Below are positions 19,220 through 27,779 of a DNA stretch of 64,000 bases, piece after piece. Location: positions 1 to 64,000 of the forward strand of contig NZ_JBHTMY010000003.1 in assembly GCF_042679565.1 (NCBI RefSeq), given 5' to 3'. A program made the translations under genes and the position numbers. Source of the stretch: Namhaeicola litoreus (lineage in GTDB: Bacteria > Bacteroidota > Bacteroidia > Flavobacteriales > Flavobacteriaceae). Each line of letters starts with the position of its first letter. The first letter of the stretch is position 1. Under the pieces are notes generated by a model. That model made no database searches. It saw only the letters and a program-made list of their open reading frames with translations, and was not told the origin of the DNA.

Positions 19220-20293
19220 ATGGAGAAGAAAGAATGGAAGATAATTGGCCTAATGAGTGGCACTTCCTTAGACGGAATAGATTTAGTATTTGCTAAATTC
19301 ACTAAAGAAAATCAATATACTTTTGATATATTGGCAACAGAAACCATAGAATATTCTGATTTATGGAAAAACAGGTTAAAAGATGCTTTTGGCTTTTCAG
19401 GAGAAAAACTGGTCCAATTGGATGCGGATTATGGCTTTTTTTTGGCAAAGGTTATCAATGATTTTATCGATAAAAATAAACTTTCAAATATTGATTTTGT
19501 AGCATCCCACGGACAAACTATTTTTCATCAACCTCAATTGCATTACACCACACAAATTGGAAATGGAGCCATTATTTCTGCAGAAACGAAACTGCCAGTT
19601 TATTGCGATTTTAGAAAACAGGATGTGGCTTTGGGTGGACAGGGGGCTCCTTTAGTGCCCATTGGAGATCAACTTTTGTTTTCTGAATATGAGTTTTGCT
19701 TAAACCTGGGTGGCTTTTCAAATATTTCTTTTGATAAGAAGAATGAGAGATTGGCCTTTGATATTTGCCCTGTAAACATTGTAATGAATCACTACGCTGA
19801 GCAATTGGGATTTCCCTATGATGACGGAGGCAAAATTGCCAGACAAGGGAAATTGAATAAAATCCTTTTAACAACATTAAATGAGCTCGATTTTTACAAA
19901 GGAGAAGAGCCAAAGTCCCTGGGCTATGAATTTGTTGTCGAGAAAATTTTTCCAATTATCGATAGTTTTAACCTTTCTGCAAAAGATGTTTTAAGGACTT
20001 ATGTCGAGCATATTGCGATGCAAATTGCCGATGTCATCGGCAAGAATAGTCATAATGCTGAGACCAAAGTTTTGGTGTCAGGCGGAGGGGCACTTAATCA
20101 ATTTTTGATAGAAAAGACACAATCTTTTACGCAGGCCGAACTAGTAATTCCAACCAAACAGATCATCGATTTTAAAGAAGCGATCATTTTTGCTTTTTTA
20201 GCTGTGTTAAAAAGTCAAGAAGAGATAAACTGTTTAAAAAGTGTGACAGGAGCAAAAAAAGATCACAGCAGTGGCGTTTATTTTAAAGTTTAA
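19220..20293 (+). CDS. anmK: Anhydro-N-acetylmuramic acid kinase
   Basis: 357 residues. The start has GLMSGTSLDGIDLV, the ATP-binding and family signature, followed by SHGQTIFHQP, LGGQGAPLVPIGD and LNLGGFSNIS, and near the end VSGGGALNQFL. The enzyme phosphorylates and opens 1,6-anhydro-MurNAc during recycling of cell-wall muropeptides. It begins 75 bases from the divergent acyl-CoA dehydrogenase gene and ends 6 bases before the amino-acid dehydrogenase gene, so it may be cotranscribed with that gene. Confidence 0.95.
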   Translation: MEKKEWKIIGLMSGTSLDGIDLVFAKFTKENQYTFDILATETIEYSDLWKNRLKDAFGFSGEKLVQLDADYGFFLAKVINDFIDKNKLSNIDFVASHGQTIFHQPQLHYTTQIGNGAIISAETKLPVYCDFRKQDVALGGQGAPLVPIGDQLLFSEYEFCLNLGGFSNISFDKKNERLAFDICPVNIVMNHYAEQLGFPYDDGGKIARQGKLNKILLTTLNELDFYKGEEPKSLGYEFVVEKIFPIIDSFNLSAKDVLRTYVEHIAMQIADVIGKNSHNAETKVLVSGGGALNQFLIEKTQSFTQAELVIPTKQIIDFKEAIIFAFLAVLKSQEEINCLKSVTGAKKDHSSGVYFKV

Positions 20294-20299
20294 ATAATC

Positions 20300-21532
20300 A
20301 TGAAAGAACTTTTAAGCAAATACGAAAATAAACCACCCGAAATTGTTTTTCACTGGAAAGATCCGGAAACAGAAGCAGAGGGCTGGACAGTAATTAATTC
20401 TCTTCGAGGTGGAGCGGCAGGAGGAGGAACAAGAATGCGTGCCGGTTTAGATATGAATGAGGTTCTCTCATTAGCGAAGACAATGGAAGTAAAGTTTACA
20501 GTTTCTGGGCCACCAATCGGAGGAGCAAAATCAGGGATCAATTTTGATCCAAGTGATCCGCGAAAGCAGGGAGTACTGGAAAGGTGGTATAAAGCGGTAA
20601 CCCCTCTTTTAAAATATTATTACGGTACAGGAGGAGACCTTAATGTGGATGAAATTCACGATGTAATTCCACTAACAGAAAACGCCGGTGTATGGCATCC
20701 GCAGGAAGGTGTTTTTAATGGTCACTTTAAACCTTCTGAAGCAGAAAAAATAAATAGAATTGGTCAGCTTAGACACGGAGTGATTAAAGTGATTGAAGAT
20801 CCTAAATACACGCCGGCCGTAGATAGAAAATACACCATTGCAGATATGCTCACCGGATATGGTGTTGCAGAGGCTGTGAAACATTATTACGGTATTTATG
20901 GGGGTGAAATAAAAAATAAAAGGGTAATTGTACAGGGATTTGGAAATGTGGGCTCTGCCGCGGCGTATTATTTGACATCTTTAGGAGCAAAAGTTGTTGG
21001 CATTATAGATAAAGCCGGAGGTTTGATCAATACAAATGGCTTTACACTTCTCGAGATGAAAGAACTCTTTTTAAACAAAAAGGGAAATACTTTGCAAAAT
21101 GAAGGCTTGATACCTTTTGAAGAGATGAACCAAAGAATTTGGTCGGTTCCGGCAGAAATATTTGTACCGGCGGCTGCTTCGCGTTTGGTGACGAAGGAGC
21201 AAATTTCGAAAATGATAGAAACAGGTTTGGAGGTAATCTCTCCAGGTGCAAACGTGCCCTTTGCTGATAAGGAAATATTTTTTGGACCCATCATGGAATA
21301 TACGGATCAACAGGTGAGTTTGATTCCTGATTTTATCTCTAACTGCGGTATTGCGAGGGTTTTTGCCTATCTAATGGAAAAGAAAATTGCGCTCCCCATG
21401 AAAGATGAATTGATCTTTAAAGACACTTCCAGAACAATTAAAAGGGCGATGAAAAAAATATATAAGGTCAATTCCAAAAAAAATAATATTTCCAAAACAG
21501 GATTCCAAATTGCCTTAAGTGAATTGATATAA
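20300..21532 (+). CDS. Glu/Leu/Phe/Val dehydrogenase family protein
   Basis: 410 residues. The N-terminal dimerisation and substrate domain has PIGGAKSGINFDP, where the Lys is the catalytic/substrate Lys of the family, and GTGGDLNVDE with the conserved Asp. The C-terminal NAD(P) domain has VIVQGFGNVGSAAAYYL. The reaction is reversible oxidative deamination of an amino acid; glutamate or leucine are both possible from the sequence. It starts 6 bases after anmK. This gene order is common in flavobacteria (known of the group, not tested here). Confidence 0.88.
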   Translation: MKELLSKYENKPPEIVFHWKDPETEAEGWTVINSLRGGAAGGGTRMRAGLDMNEVLSLAKTMEVKFTVSGPPIGGAKSGINFDPSDPRKQGVLERWYKAVTPLLKYYYGTGGDLNVDEIHDVIPLTENAGVWHPQEGVFNGHFKPSEAEKINRIGQLRHGVIKVIEDPKYTPAVDRKYTIADMLTGYGVAEAVKHYYGIYGGEIKNKRVIVQGFGNVGSAAAYYLTSLGAKVVGIIDKAGGLINTNGFTLLEMKELFLNKKGNTLQNEGLIPFEEMNQRIWSVPAEIFVPAAASRLVTKEQISKMIETGLEVISPGANVPFADKEIFFGPIMEYTDQQVSLIPDFISNCGIARVFAYLMEKKIALPMKDELIFKDTSRTIKRAMKKIYKVNSKKNNISKTGFQIALSELI

Positions 21533-21561
21533 TTGCTATATTTAACCCGAAAATTAAATAA

Positions 21562-22926
21562 ATGGAAACACTCATCGTCAGTATCTTCGTTCTAGGATAC
21601 CTTGCTATAACACTCGAGCATACACTGAAAATTGATAAATTAATCCCTGCTTTGGGTATGATGGCAGTCTGTTGGGCGATCATATCCTTGGGTCATTTAA
21701 ACGTATATAATGTAGATGCTGAATTGCATAAACTGGTTCCTACGCACCTGGAAGAGATTTTACTACATCATTTAGGTAAAACCGCAGAAATTCTCGTTTT
21801 TTTGATTGGTGCTATGACCATTGTCGAAATAATCGATTATTTTGATGGATTTAGTACGATTAAACAATTTGTAAAGACGAAAAGTAGGACAAAACTACTA
21901 TGGATTTTCGCTTTACTCGCCTTTATTCTTTCTGCGATTATTGATAACCTAACTGCCACGATTGTCTTAATTACAATTTTAAGAAAAATCATGTCCTCAA
22001 ATGAAGACCGTATTTGGTATGCCTCTTTAATCGTAATTGCAGCAAATGCAGGTGGAGCATGGTCTCCTATCGGAGATGTTACAACGACCATGTTATGGAT
22101 TGCTAAAAAAGTGAGTACCGGAGAATTGATTTTAAGACTGTTTATACCTTCCATATTGGCCATTGTAATTCCTGTTTTAATTGCATCGAGATTAAAACCT
22201 TTCAAAGGTTTTATTGAAACGAGTACAGAGGAAGAAGAAGAAGTCAATCCCAAAGGTAGTATCATGTTATACTTGGGTTTAACAGCGATTATATTCGTCC
22301 CGATCTTTAAAACTGTAACGCATTTGCCGCCTTATGTAGGTATGATGTTATCTCTATCTGTTGTCGCAGTCTTTGCTGAATTCTACTCGAACACTCAAAT
22401 AGAATTGACCAAGGTGGATCAAGGAGATGGTCACGCGCAATCTGGCCATAATCCTGTACACGCCTCTTTAGGTAGAATTGAGTTGCCGAGTATACTCTTT
22501 TTCTTGGGTATTTTAATGGCGGTGGCTGCTTTGGAATCTTTAGGTGTTCTTTTCCATTTTGCAGAAACTTTAACCGAAACAATTCCTATGTTGGGTACTG
22601 AAATGGTGATTACAGAAGGTGATTCTGTTTCTGATTTGGTAGTGATTATTTTAGGTTTCGCATCTGCGGTCATCGATAATGTACCTTTGGTCGCGGCGAG
22701 TATTGGGATGTTTTCTGAGCCGATGGATCACGAATTGTGGCATTTTATCGCATATGCTGCAGGTACAGGTGGTAGTATGTTAATCATTGGCTCCGCAGCT
22801 GGAGTCGTAGCTATGGGAATGGAAAGAATAAATTTCTTTTGGTACCTGAAAAATATTTCTTGGTTGGCGCTCATTGGCTATCTTGTTGGCGCTGCTGCTT
22901 TTATGGTACTCAGAACCATTGTATAG
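21562..22926 (+). CDS. nhaD: Na+/H+ antiporter NhaD
   Basis: 454-residue membrane protein with about 12-13 hydrophobic helices. It matches the NhaD branch of the ion-transporter superfamily: SAIIDNLTATIVLI and ASAVIDNVPLVAAS, each with a membrane Asp-Asn pair, and AANAGGAWSPIGDVTTTMLW. The protein exports sodium in exchange for protons, as expected for a marine bacterium. A TATATTTA box, one base off the consensus, lies just upstream. A hairpin terminator follows. Confidence 0.92.
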   Translation: METLIVSIFVLGYLAITLEHTLKIDKLIPALGMMAVCWAIISLGHLNVYNVDAELHKLVPTHLEEILLHHLGKTAEILVFLIGAMTIVEIIDYFDGFSTIKQFVKTKSRTKLLWIFALLAFILSAIIDNLTATIVLITILRKIMSSNEDRIWYASLIVIAANAGGAWSPIGDVTTTMLWIAKKVSTGELILRLFIPSILAIVIPVLIASRLKPFKGFIETSTEEEEEVNPKGSIMLYLGLTAIIFVPIFKTVTHLPPYVGMMLSLSVVAVFAEFYSNTQIELTKVDQGDGHAQSGHNPVHASLGRIELPSILFFLGILMAVAALESLGVLFHFAETLTETIPMLGTEMVITEGDSVSDLVVIILGFASAVIDNVPLVAASIGMFSEPMDHELWHFIAYAAGTGGSMLIIGSAAGVVAMGMERINFFWYLKNISWLALIGYLVGAAAFMVLRTIV

Positions 22927-22948
22927 ATTGGCAAAAGTTTAACATAAA

Positions 22949-22983
22949 ACCCGTTGATTAACTCAAATTAACGGGTAATTTTT
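22949..22983 (+). terminator. Hairpin terminator after nhaD
   Basis: ACCCGTT and AACGGGT arms enclose an ATT / AAT inner pairing, followed by a T-rich tail. It separates nhaD from the exbB-exbD-tonB-folC cluster. Confidence 0.6.
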
Positions 22984-23023
22984 GCTGAGTATTAATCAAG
23001 ACAAACTTTATCACTAAGAATAT

Positions 23024-23722
23024 ATGTTAATAATTCAAGAAGGAGCTCAGGAAGCTCAGGAAATTTTAGAAGAAACTATTTCCGAAGAAAGGACATTATC
23101 TATTTATCAGTTAATTATGGATGGTGGCCTTGGTGGTCAGATCATTATTGCCTTGCTCTTCGTTTTACTTATTGTCGCTTTGTATATCTATTTTGAACGA
23201 TATTTCGCCATTAAAGCAGCTTCAAAAGTTGATAAGAATTTTATGAACCAGATAAAAGACAACATTATGAACGGCAATATTGATGCGGCAAAGGTACTTT
23301 GTGCCAGCAATCCAAAACCTGCTGCAAGATTGATCGAAAAAGGAATCTCTAGAATTGGAAAACCTTTGGAGGATATAAATACAGCCATTGAAAATGCCGG
23401 CAAACTGGAAATTTACAAACTCGAAAGAAATGTTCCAGTCTTAGCAACCATCGCCGGTGCTGCACCTATGATTGGTTTTTTGGGAACTGTAATCGGTATG
23501 ATTATTGCGATCCATGAAATTGCCAATTCGGGTGGTCAGATCGATATAAAAATGTTGAGTGATGGTTTGTATACGGCCATGACAACCACTGTAGCTGGAT
23601 TGATCGTGGGGATTATCGCTTATGTGGCTTATAACCATTTGGTGGTAAGAACAAATAAAATTGTTTACGAAATGGAGGCCAAATCCGTTGAGTTTTTGGA
23701 TCTTTTGAACGAACCTGTTTAA
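23024..23722 (+). CDS. MotA/TolQ/ExbB proton channel family protein
   Basis: 232 residues with three hydrophobic segments (about residues 38-60, 143-165 and 185-210). The conserved GAAPMIGFLGTVIGMI and TAMTTTVAGLIVGIIAY stretches line the ExbB/TolQ channel. It forms the inner-membrane motor with the ExbD-type protein encoded 9 bases downstream and powers the TonB-like protein after that. Confidence 0.92.
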   Translation: MLIIQEGAQEAQEILEETISEERTLSIYQLIMDGGLGGQIIIALLFVLLIVALYIYFERYFAIKAASKVDKNFMNQIKDNIMNGNIDAAKVLCASNPKPAARLIEKGISRIGKPLEDINTAIENAGKLEIYKLERNVPVLATIAGAAPMIGFLGTVIGMIIAIHEIANSGGQIDIKMLSDGLYTAMTTTVAGLIVGIIAYVAYNHLVVRTNKIVYEMEAKSVEFLDLLNEPV

Positions 23723-23731
23723 ATCTCAATT

Positions 23732-24124
23732 GTGAACCTAAGAAGCCGAAATAAAGTCGATCCAAATTTTAATATGTCCAGTATGACGGACATCGTTTTC
23801 TTGTTGTTGATATTTTTTATGCTCACCTCCACTTTGGTTACGGTAAACGCATTAGATATCATGCTACCCAAGGCACAGGGAAAAACGGAAAATAAAAAAT
23901 CAACTGCGGTAAGCATTACAAAAGGACTTGATTTTTATGTCGATAAGAATAAAGTGAGTGAAAAGGAATTGGAAAGTTATTTGCTGGCCCAGCTCAACAA
24001 CCAAGAAAATCCTACGATCGTTTTAAGAGCAGAAGAAGGAGTGCCGATAGAAAAGGCAGTACAGGTGTTAGACATCGCCAATCGAAACAAAATAAAAGTA
24101 GTTTTAGCTGTAAGACCAAAATAA
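23732..24124 (+). CDS. ExbD/TolR family biopolymer transporter
   Basis: 130 residues with one N-terminal membrane helix. The block SSMTDIVFLLLIFFML contains the membrane Asp that carries protons in ExbD/TolR. A periplasmic domain follows. The start is GTG at 23732; upstream sequence in this frame belongs to the intergenic gap after exbB. Three bases separate it from the tonB-like gene. Confidence 0.92.
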   Translation: MNLRSRNKVDPNFNMSSMTDIVFLLLIFFMLTSTLVTVNALDIMLPKAQGKTENKKSTAVSITKGLDFYVDKNKVSEKELESYLLAQLNNQENPTIVLRAEEGVPIEKAVQVLDIANRNKIKVVLAVRPK

Positions 24125-24127
24125 ATC

Positions 24128-25015
24128 ATGGCCTTTTTAGATACAACACATAAAAGAAAATCAGCCTTGATCACAGGGATCATTACTGCCTTGTTGTTGT
24201 TGATCATTTTTTTCTTCGGATTAAAGTATTTGGATCCGCCTATTGAATATGGTATCGCCGTAAATTTTGGCACAACGGACTTTGGTAGTGGCAATCAGCA
24301 ACCTCAGGAAGAATTACAACCAATGACACAACCTTCAGAACCGGTTGAGGAACATCAGGAGGAAGTTGAGGAGGTGGTAGAAGAAACTTCGAGCGAAGCG
24401 GTTAAAGCAGAAAAGGTGATTACCCAAGAAAATGAAGAAGCCATAGCCATTAAAAAAGAAGAAGAGGCAAAAAAGAAACTAGAGGCGGACCGCAGAAATA
24501 AATTGGAAGCGGAACGTTTGGCAAAAGAAAAGATAGAACGAGAAAAAAGAGAAGAGGCAGAAAGAATTAAAAGAGAGCAAGAAGCAAAGCGCAAAGAACT
24601 CGACGCTCTTATGGGCGGTTTAAATAGCGACGGTAAGGCCAAGGGAGGTGAAGGAAATGATAACCAAGCCGGTGATAAAGGAAAAGTAACGGGAGATCCA
24701 AATGCTCAAGGTTATTATGGCTCTGGCGGTGGCGGCGGTGGCGGTAATTACAGATTAGGAAACCGTCAAGCTTTGAATAAACCAAAACCTGCTTATAATT
24801 GTAATGAAGAAGGAAATGTATATGTGAGTATTACGGTAGATCAAAATGGGAAAGTAATCGCAGCACAACCTGGAGTGAAAGGAACCACAAACTCTGCTAC
24901 TTGTTTATTGGAAAGTGCCAAAGAAGCGGCACTAAAAACGAAATTTAGTGCTGATGCTTCCGCACCAACGCGACAGATAGGAGTAATTATCTACAATTTT
25001 TCTCTATCGGAATAA
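24128..25015 (+). CDS. TonB-like energy transducer
   Basis: 295 residues: one N-terminal membrane helix, a long charged Glu/Lys-rich segment (residues 60-160, likely coiled coil), a Gly-rich linker with a run of eight Gly, and a C-terminal TonB-type domain (VYVSITVDQNGKVI through IIYNFSLSE). It would span the periplasm and transmit energy from the ExbB/ExbD motor to outer-membrane receptors. Its spacer is charged rather than Pro-rich, unlike enterobacterial TonB. The folC start follows one base after its stop. Confidence 0.88.
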   Translation: MAFLDTTHKRKSALITGIITALLLLIIFFFGLKYLDPPIEYGIAVNFGTTDFGSGNQQPQEELQPMTQPSEPVEEHQEEVEEVVEETSSEAVKAEKVITQENEEAIAIKKEEEAKKKLEADRRNKLEAERLAKEKIEREKREEAERIKREQEAKRKELDALMGGLNSDGKAKGGEGNDNQAGDKGKVTGDPNAQGYYGSGGGGGGGNYRLGNRQALNKPKPAYNCNEEGNVYVSITVDQNGKVIAAQPGVKGTTNSATCLLESAKEAALKTKFSADASAPTRQIGVIIYNFSLSE

Positions 25016-25016
25016 A

Positions 25017-26237
25017 ATGGATTATCGTACCACCCTTGATTGGATGTTTTCACGCTTGCCCATGTACCAAAGACAGGGTGATACCGCATTTAAAAAGGAC
25101 CTTACCAATATAAGACTATTTTGCACACACTTGCAAAATCCGCAGAATAACTTTAAGGCCATACATGTCGCAGGAACCAATGGGAAAGGGTCCACAAGCC
25201 ATATGCTGGCATCGATTTTACAAGAAAGTGGTTTGAAAGTTGGTTTGTACACATCACCACATTTAAAAGATTTTAGGGAGAGAATACGAGTCAACGGAAT
25301 TCCCATTGATGAGCAAAGTGTTATTGAATTTATCGAAGAGAATAAACCTTTTTTAGAACAGCATACTTTATCCTTCTTCGAAATGACCGTCGGAATGGCT
25401 TTTGATCATTTTGCCAAAGAAAAGGTGGATATCGCTGTGATAGAAGTAGGGTTAGGAGGGCGTTTAGATTCAACGAATATGATAATGCCGATTCTATCTG
25501 TCATTACGAATATAGGCTTTGATCACATGCAATTTCTTGGTAATACCTTGCCTGAAATTGCCTTTGAAAAGGCAGGGATCATTAAAAAAAACACACCTGT
25601 AGTTATCAGCGAAACCCAACCTGAGACAACCTCGGTATTTACAGATAAAGCCAAATTGGAAAATGCACCTATTTTCTTTGCTTCCGATGAAAAAATTGGT
25701 GATTATCCTTGCGATTTGCATGGTGACTACCAAAAAAAAAATATAGCAGGCGTATTAAAATCGGTTGAAATTCTAAGAAACCTGAGTCTTACAATTTCTG
25801 AATCGCACATTCGAAACGGTTTGGCACATGTAATCAGTAATACAGGACTGAAAGGGAGATGGCAGGTGCTTTTGGAAAACCCCAAAGTGATTTGCGATAC
25901 AGCGCATAATAAAGAGGGTTTAGAAATTGTTCTGGCACAGCTCAAAAAAGAAAAGGCTAGTCGCTATTTTTTTGTGCTGGGTTTTGTAAAAGAAAAGAAT
26001 TTACAAGACGTGTTAACGCTTTTTCCGAAAGAGGCTGACTATTTTTTCTGCAAACCTGATATTCCAAGGGGAATGGATCAAAACGAATTGCAAAATATTG
26101 CCTTGCAATTTGGGTTGATCGGGAAAAGTTATCCATCAGTAATAGTAGCTTACAACGCAGCTTTAAGTAAGGCTGGGTCAAATGATTTGATTTATGTAGG
26201 TGGAAGCACATTTGTGGTAGCGGAAATGGATGTTTAA
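25017..26237 (+). CDS. folC: Bifunctional folylpolyglutamate synthase/dihydrofolate synthase
   Basis: 406 residues of the Mur-ligase type. The P-loop is VAGTNGKGSTSHMLASIL near residue 45. IEVGLGGRLDSTN and NIGFDHMQFLG are conserved FolC blocks, and the C-terminal domain has ICDTAHNKEGLE. It joins glutamate to dihydropteroate and folates. It is translationally close to the tonB-like gene (one base gap), an arrangement typical of flavobacteria. Confidence 0.95.
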   Translation: MDYRTTLDWMFSRLPMYQRQGDTAFKKDLTNIRLFCTHLQNPQNNFKAIHVAGTNGKGSTSHMLASILQESGLKVGLYTSPHLKDFRERIRVNGIPIDEQSVIEFIEENKPFLEQHTLSFFEMTVGMAFDHFAKEKVDIAVIEVGLGGRLDSTNMIMPILSVITNIGFDHMQFLGNTLPEIAFEKAGIIKKNTPVVISETQPETTSVFTDKAKLENAPIFFASDEKIGDYPCDLHGDYQKKNIAGVLKSVEILRNLSLTISESHIRNGLAHVISNTGLKGRWQVLLENPKVICDTAHNKEGLEIVLAQLKKEKASRYFFVLGFVKEKNLQDVLTLFPKEADYFFCKPDIPRGMDQNELQNIALQFGLIGKSYPSVIVAYNAALSKAGSNDLIYVGGSTFVVAEMDV

Positions 26238-26302
26238 TGGATTAAGATTCAACCTTAAATCATTTTTTATTATTTTTACATTCATCAACTAATCTTAAAT
26301 TT

Positions 26303-27124
26303 ATGCTTAGAAATCATATTCTTAAAACTGCATTTTTCGTCCTCGCCATGCTCGTCTGTACAATTGGAATCGGGCAAGACTTCTCACAAGATAATTATTA
26401 TGTTACCCTACTTAGACTGCAAGGTGAAGTGGATGATGACAGGGCTTCATGGCAGGCAATAGAACAGGAGTTTTTTGATAAGGTCATCAAGAAAAACAAA
26501 TATATAGTAGGGCATGAAATGTTGGTGGATACTTTCGATGAAAGACTTTCTGAGGTGCTGATTGTCAATATTTATAAAGATTGGAATGATATAGAGTTGG
26601 CGAGAAAAAGAACAATGGAATTGATTGAGGAAGGTTGGCCGGATGAGAAAGAAAGAGCAGCATATTTTGAGAAACAGAATAGAAACTTTTCTTTGTATTA
26701 TTCTAATCAGATTATGACGACCACTAAAAATGTCAAGATAAGAGATCGTGAGAAAGACGATCGTACAAAACCTTTAACCTTTTATCTTGTTTTTAATAAA
26801 TTGGTCGATAATCCGGATGATGATTTAATCAATGCCTATGAAGATTATTTGCAATTTGTGACATTTAAAGATCCAAATATTAGGTCGTACCAGGCGTATA
26901 GACATTTTTTTGGACCTGATAGCCGAGATTTCCTTGAGGTATATGTCACAGATTCATACGATGATCTTTTAAATTCTTTCGAACTGGATAAAGCCTTACT
27001 GATGCAAATGTTTCCTGACGAAAAAGAAAGAGAAGATTTTATCGAGATATACAACGCAGGTGTAGTGCAAGAAGAGGGTAAAGTATATGAGAATATACCT
27101 GCGCAATCAAAGTATTTAGAATAA
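26303..27124 (+). CDS. Secreted protein of unknown function with an internal duplication
   Basis: 273 residues with a Sec signal peptide ending near GIGQ. Two halves repeat the same pattern: IYKDWNDIELARKR with WPDEKERAAYFE in the first, and VTDSYDDLLNSFEL with FPDEKEREDFIE in the second. Each half looks like an alpha/beta domain of about 110 residues, so this is an internal duplication. No catalytic motif was seen. It stands alone between folC and the tRNA pair. Confidence 0.75.
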   Translation: MLRNHILKTAFFVLAMLVCTIGIGQDFSQDNYYVTLLRLQGEVDDDRASWQAIEQEFFDKVIKKNKYIVGHEMLVDTFDERLSEVLIVNIYKDWNDIELARKRTMELIEEGWPDEKERAAYFEKQNRNFSLYYSNQIMTTTKNVKIRDREKDDRTKPLTFYLVFNKLVDNPDDDLINAYEDYLQFVTFKDPNIRSYQAYRHFFGPDSRDFLEVYVTDSYDDLLNSFELDKALLMQMFPDEKEREDFIEIYNAGVVQEEGKVYENIPAQSKYLE

Positions 27125-27213
27125 ATAAGTAAGCTAATTAATTCGAAATAAAATATTTAGCGAAAAGGGTGTAATTTTATTGCATCATTGAATGTTTTTT
27201 TTGTGAAAATCAT

Positions 27214-27243
27214 TTGTCAAATCAAAAAACTCATTTATATTTG
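27214..27243 (+). promoter_or_regulatory. Promoter of the tRNA-Val/tRNA-Asn operon
   Basis: TTG at 27214-27216, a 19-base spacer, then TATATTTG at 27236-27243. Both elements fit the Bacteroidota housekeeping consensus. The tRNA-Val 5' end lies 10 bases downstream. Confidence 0.8.
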
Positions 27244-27253
27244 CACCCGCTCA

Positions 27254-27328
27254 GGGCAATTAGCTCAGCTGGTTCAGAGCACCTCGTTTACACCGAGGGG
27301 GTCGGGGGTTCGAACCCCTCATTGCCCA
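27254..27328 (+). tRNA. tRNA-Val (anticodon TAC)
   Basis: Full cloverleaf: acceptor GGGCAAT / ATTGCCC, D arm GCTC...GAGC, anticodon stem CCTCG / CGAGG with loop TTTACAC, T arm GGGGG / CCCTC around TTCGAAC. The anticodon TAC reads valine codons. Discriminator base A. The CCA end is not fully encoded. Confidence 0.97.
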
Positions 27329-27338
27329 CAGATTGAAT

Positions 27339-27412
27339 TCCTCCTTAGCTCAGTTGGTTAGAGCATCTGACTGTTAATCAGAGGGTCCTTGGTTCGAGCC
27401 CAAGAGGAGGAG
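27339..27412 (+). tRNA. tRNA-Asn (anticodon GTT)
   Basis: Full cloverleaf: acceptor TCCTCCT / AGGAGGA, anticodon stem TCTGA / TCAGA with loop CTGTTAA, T arm CTTGG / CCAAG. Ten bases separate it from tRNA-Val, so both come from one transcript. Its 3' half and terminator are repeated at 35385-35486, which marks it as an integration site. Confidence 0.97.
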
Positions 27413-27452
27413 CAACCCACAAAGAGTTTCACGAAAGTGAAGCTCTTTTTTT
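27371..27452 (+). repeat. Direct repeat copy 1 (attL-like): tRNA-Asn 3' half plus terminator
   Basis: This 82-bp block begins at the anticodon loop (CTGTTAATCAG) and ends with the T-run of the terminator. It matches 35385-35486 with one substitution and one 19-base insertion in the second copy. The interval between them is about 7.9 kb. Anticodon-loop crossover points are common for tyrosine recombinases (family knowledge), but no integrase gene is in the interval. Confidence 0.8.
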
Positions 27453-27454
27453 GT
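27421..27454 (+). terminator. Intrinsic terminator of the tRNA operon
   Basis: AAAGAG...TTCAC / GTGAAGCTCTTT stem with a GAAA loop and a T-run, 9 bases after tRNA-Asn. The same hairpin is present in the second repeat copy near 35455-35486. Confidence 0.85.
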
Positions 27455-27609
27455 TTGCACATAGGTTTGTTTTCTTTTATTGTCTACTTATTTTTAAATG
27501 ATTTGTATATAATTTATATCAAATCATCAAATTAAATATTTTTGTAACCTTCCCCAAAACTAAGTCTGGTTATAAATAGACTAAATGTTTATTTTTTAAA
27601 TTTACCAGT

Positions 27610-27726
27610 ATGAAAAAATTAAAGCACAGTGAGTCAAAAATCGTCAATGTTTTTAAAACCGTATTAGTAAATATCCTAAAATCTGTGCAACAACTGGAAA
27701 GTATAAAAATATTCACAAAGGGTTAA
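27610..27726 (+). pseudogene. Possible IS orfA N-terminal remnant (38 aa)
   Basis: The 366-base gap between tRNA-Asn and fic holds one small frame beginning MKKLKHSESKIVNVFKT. This resembles the start of transposase OrfA proteins of the IS3 type (basic start, then a helix-turn-helix), but the following sequence does not continue as one. Apart from this frame nothing recognisable was seen in the gap. Confidence 0.3.
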
Positions 27727-27779
27727 TAGATAAAATCAACTATATTATTTTCAGAATATATGGACCGTAGTTTTTGGAG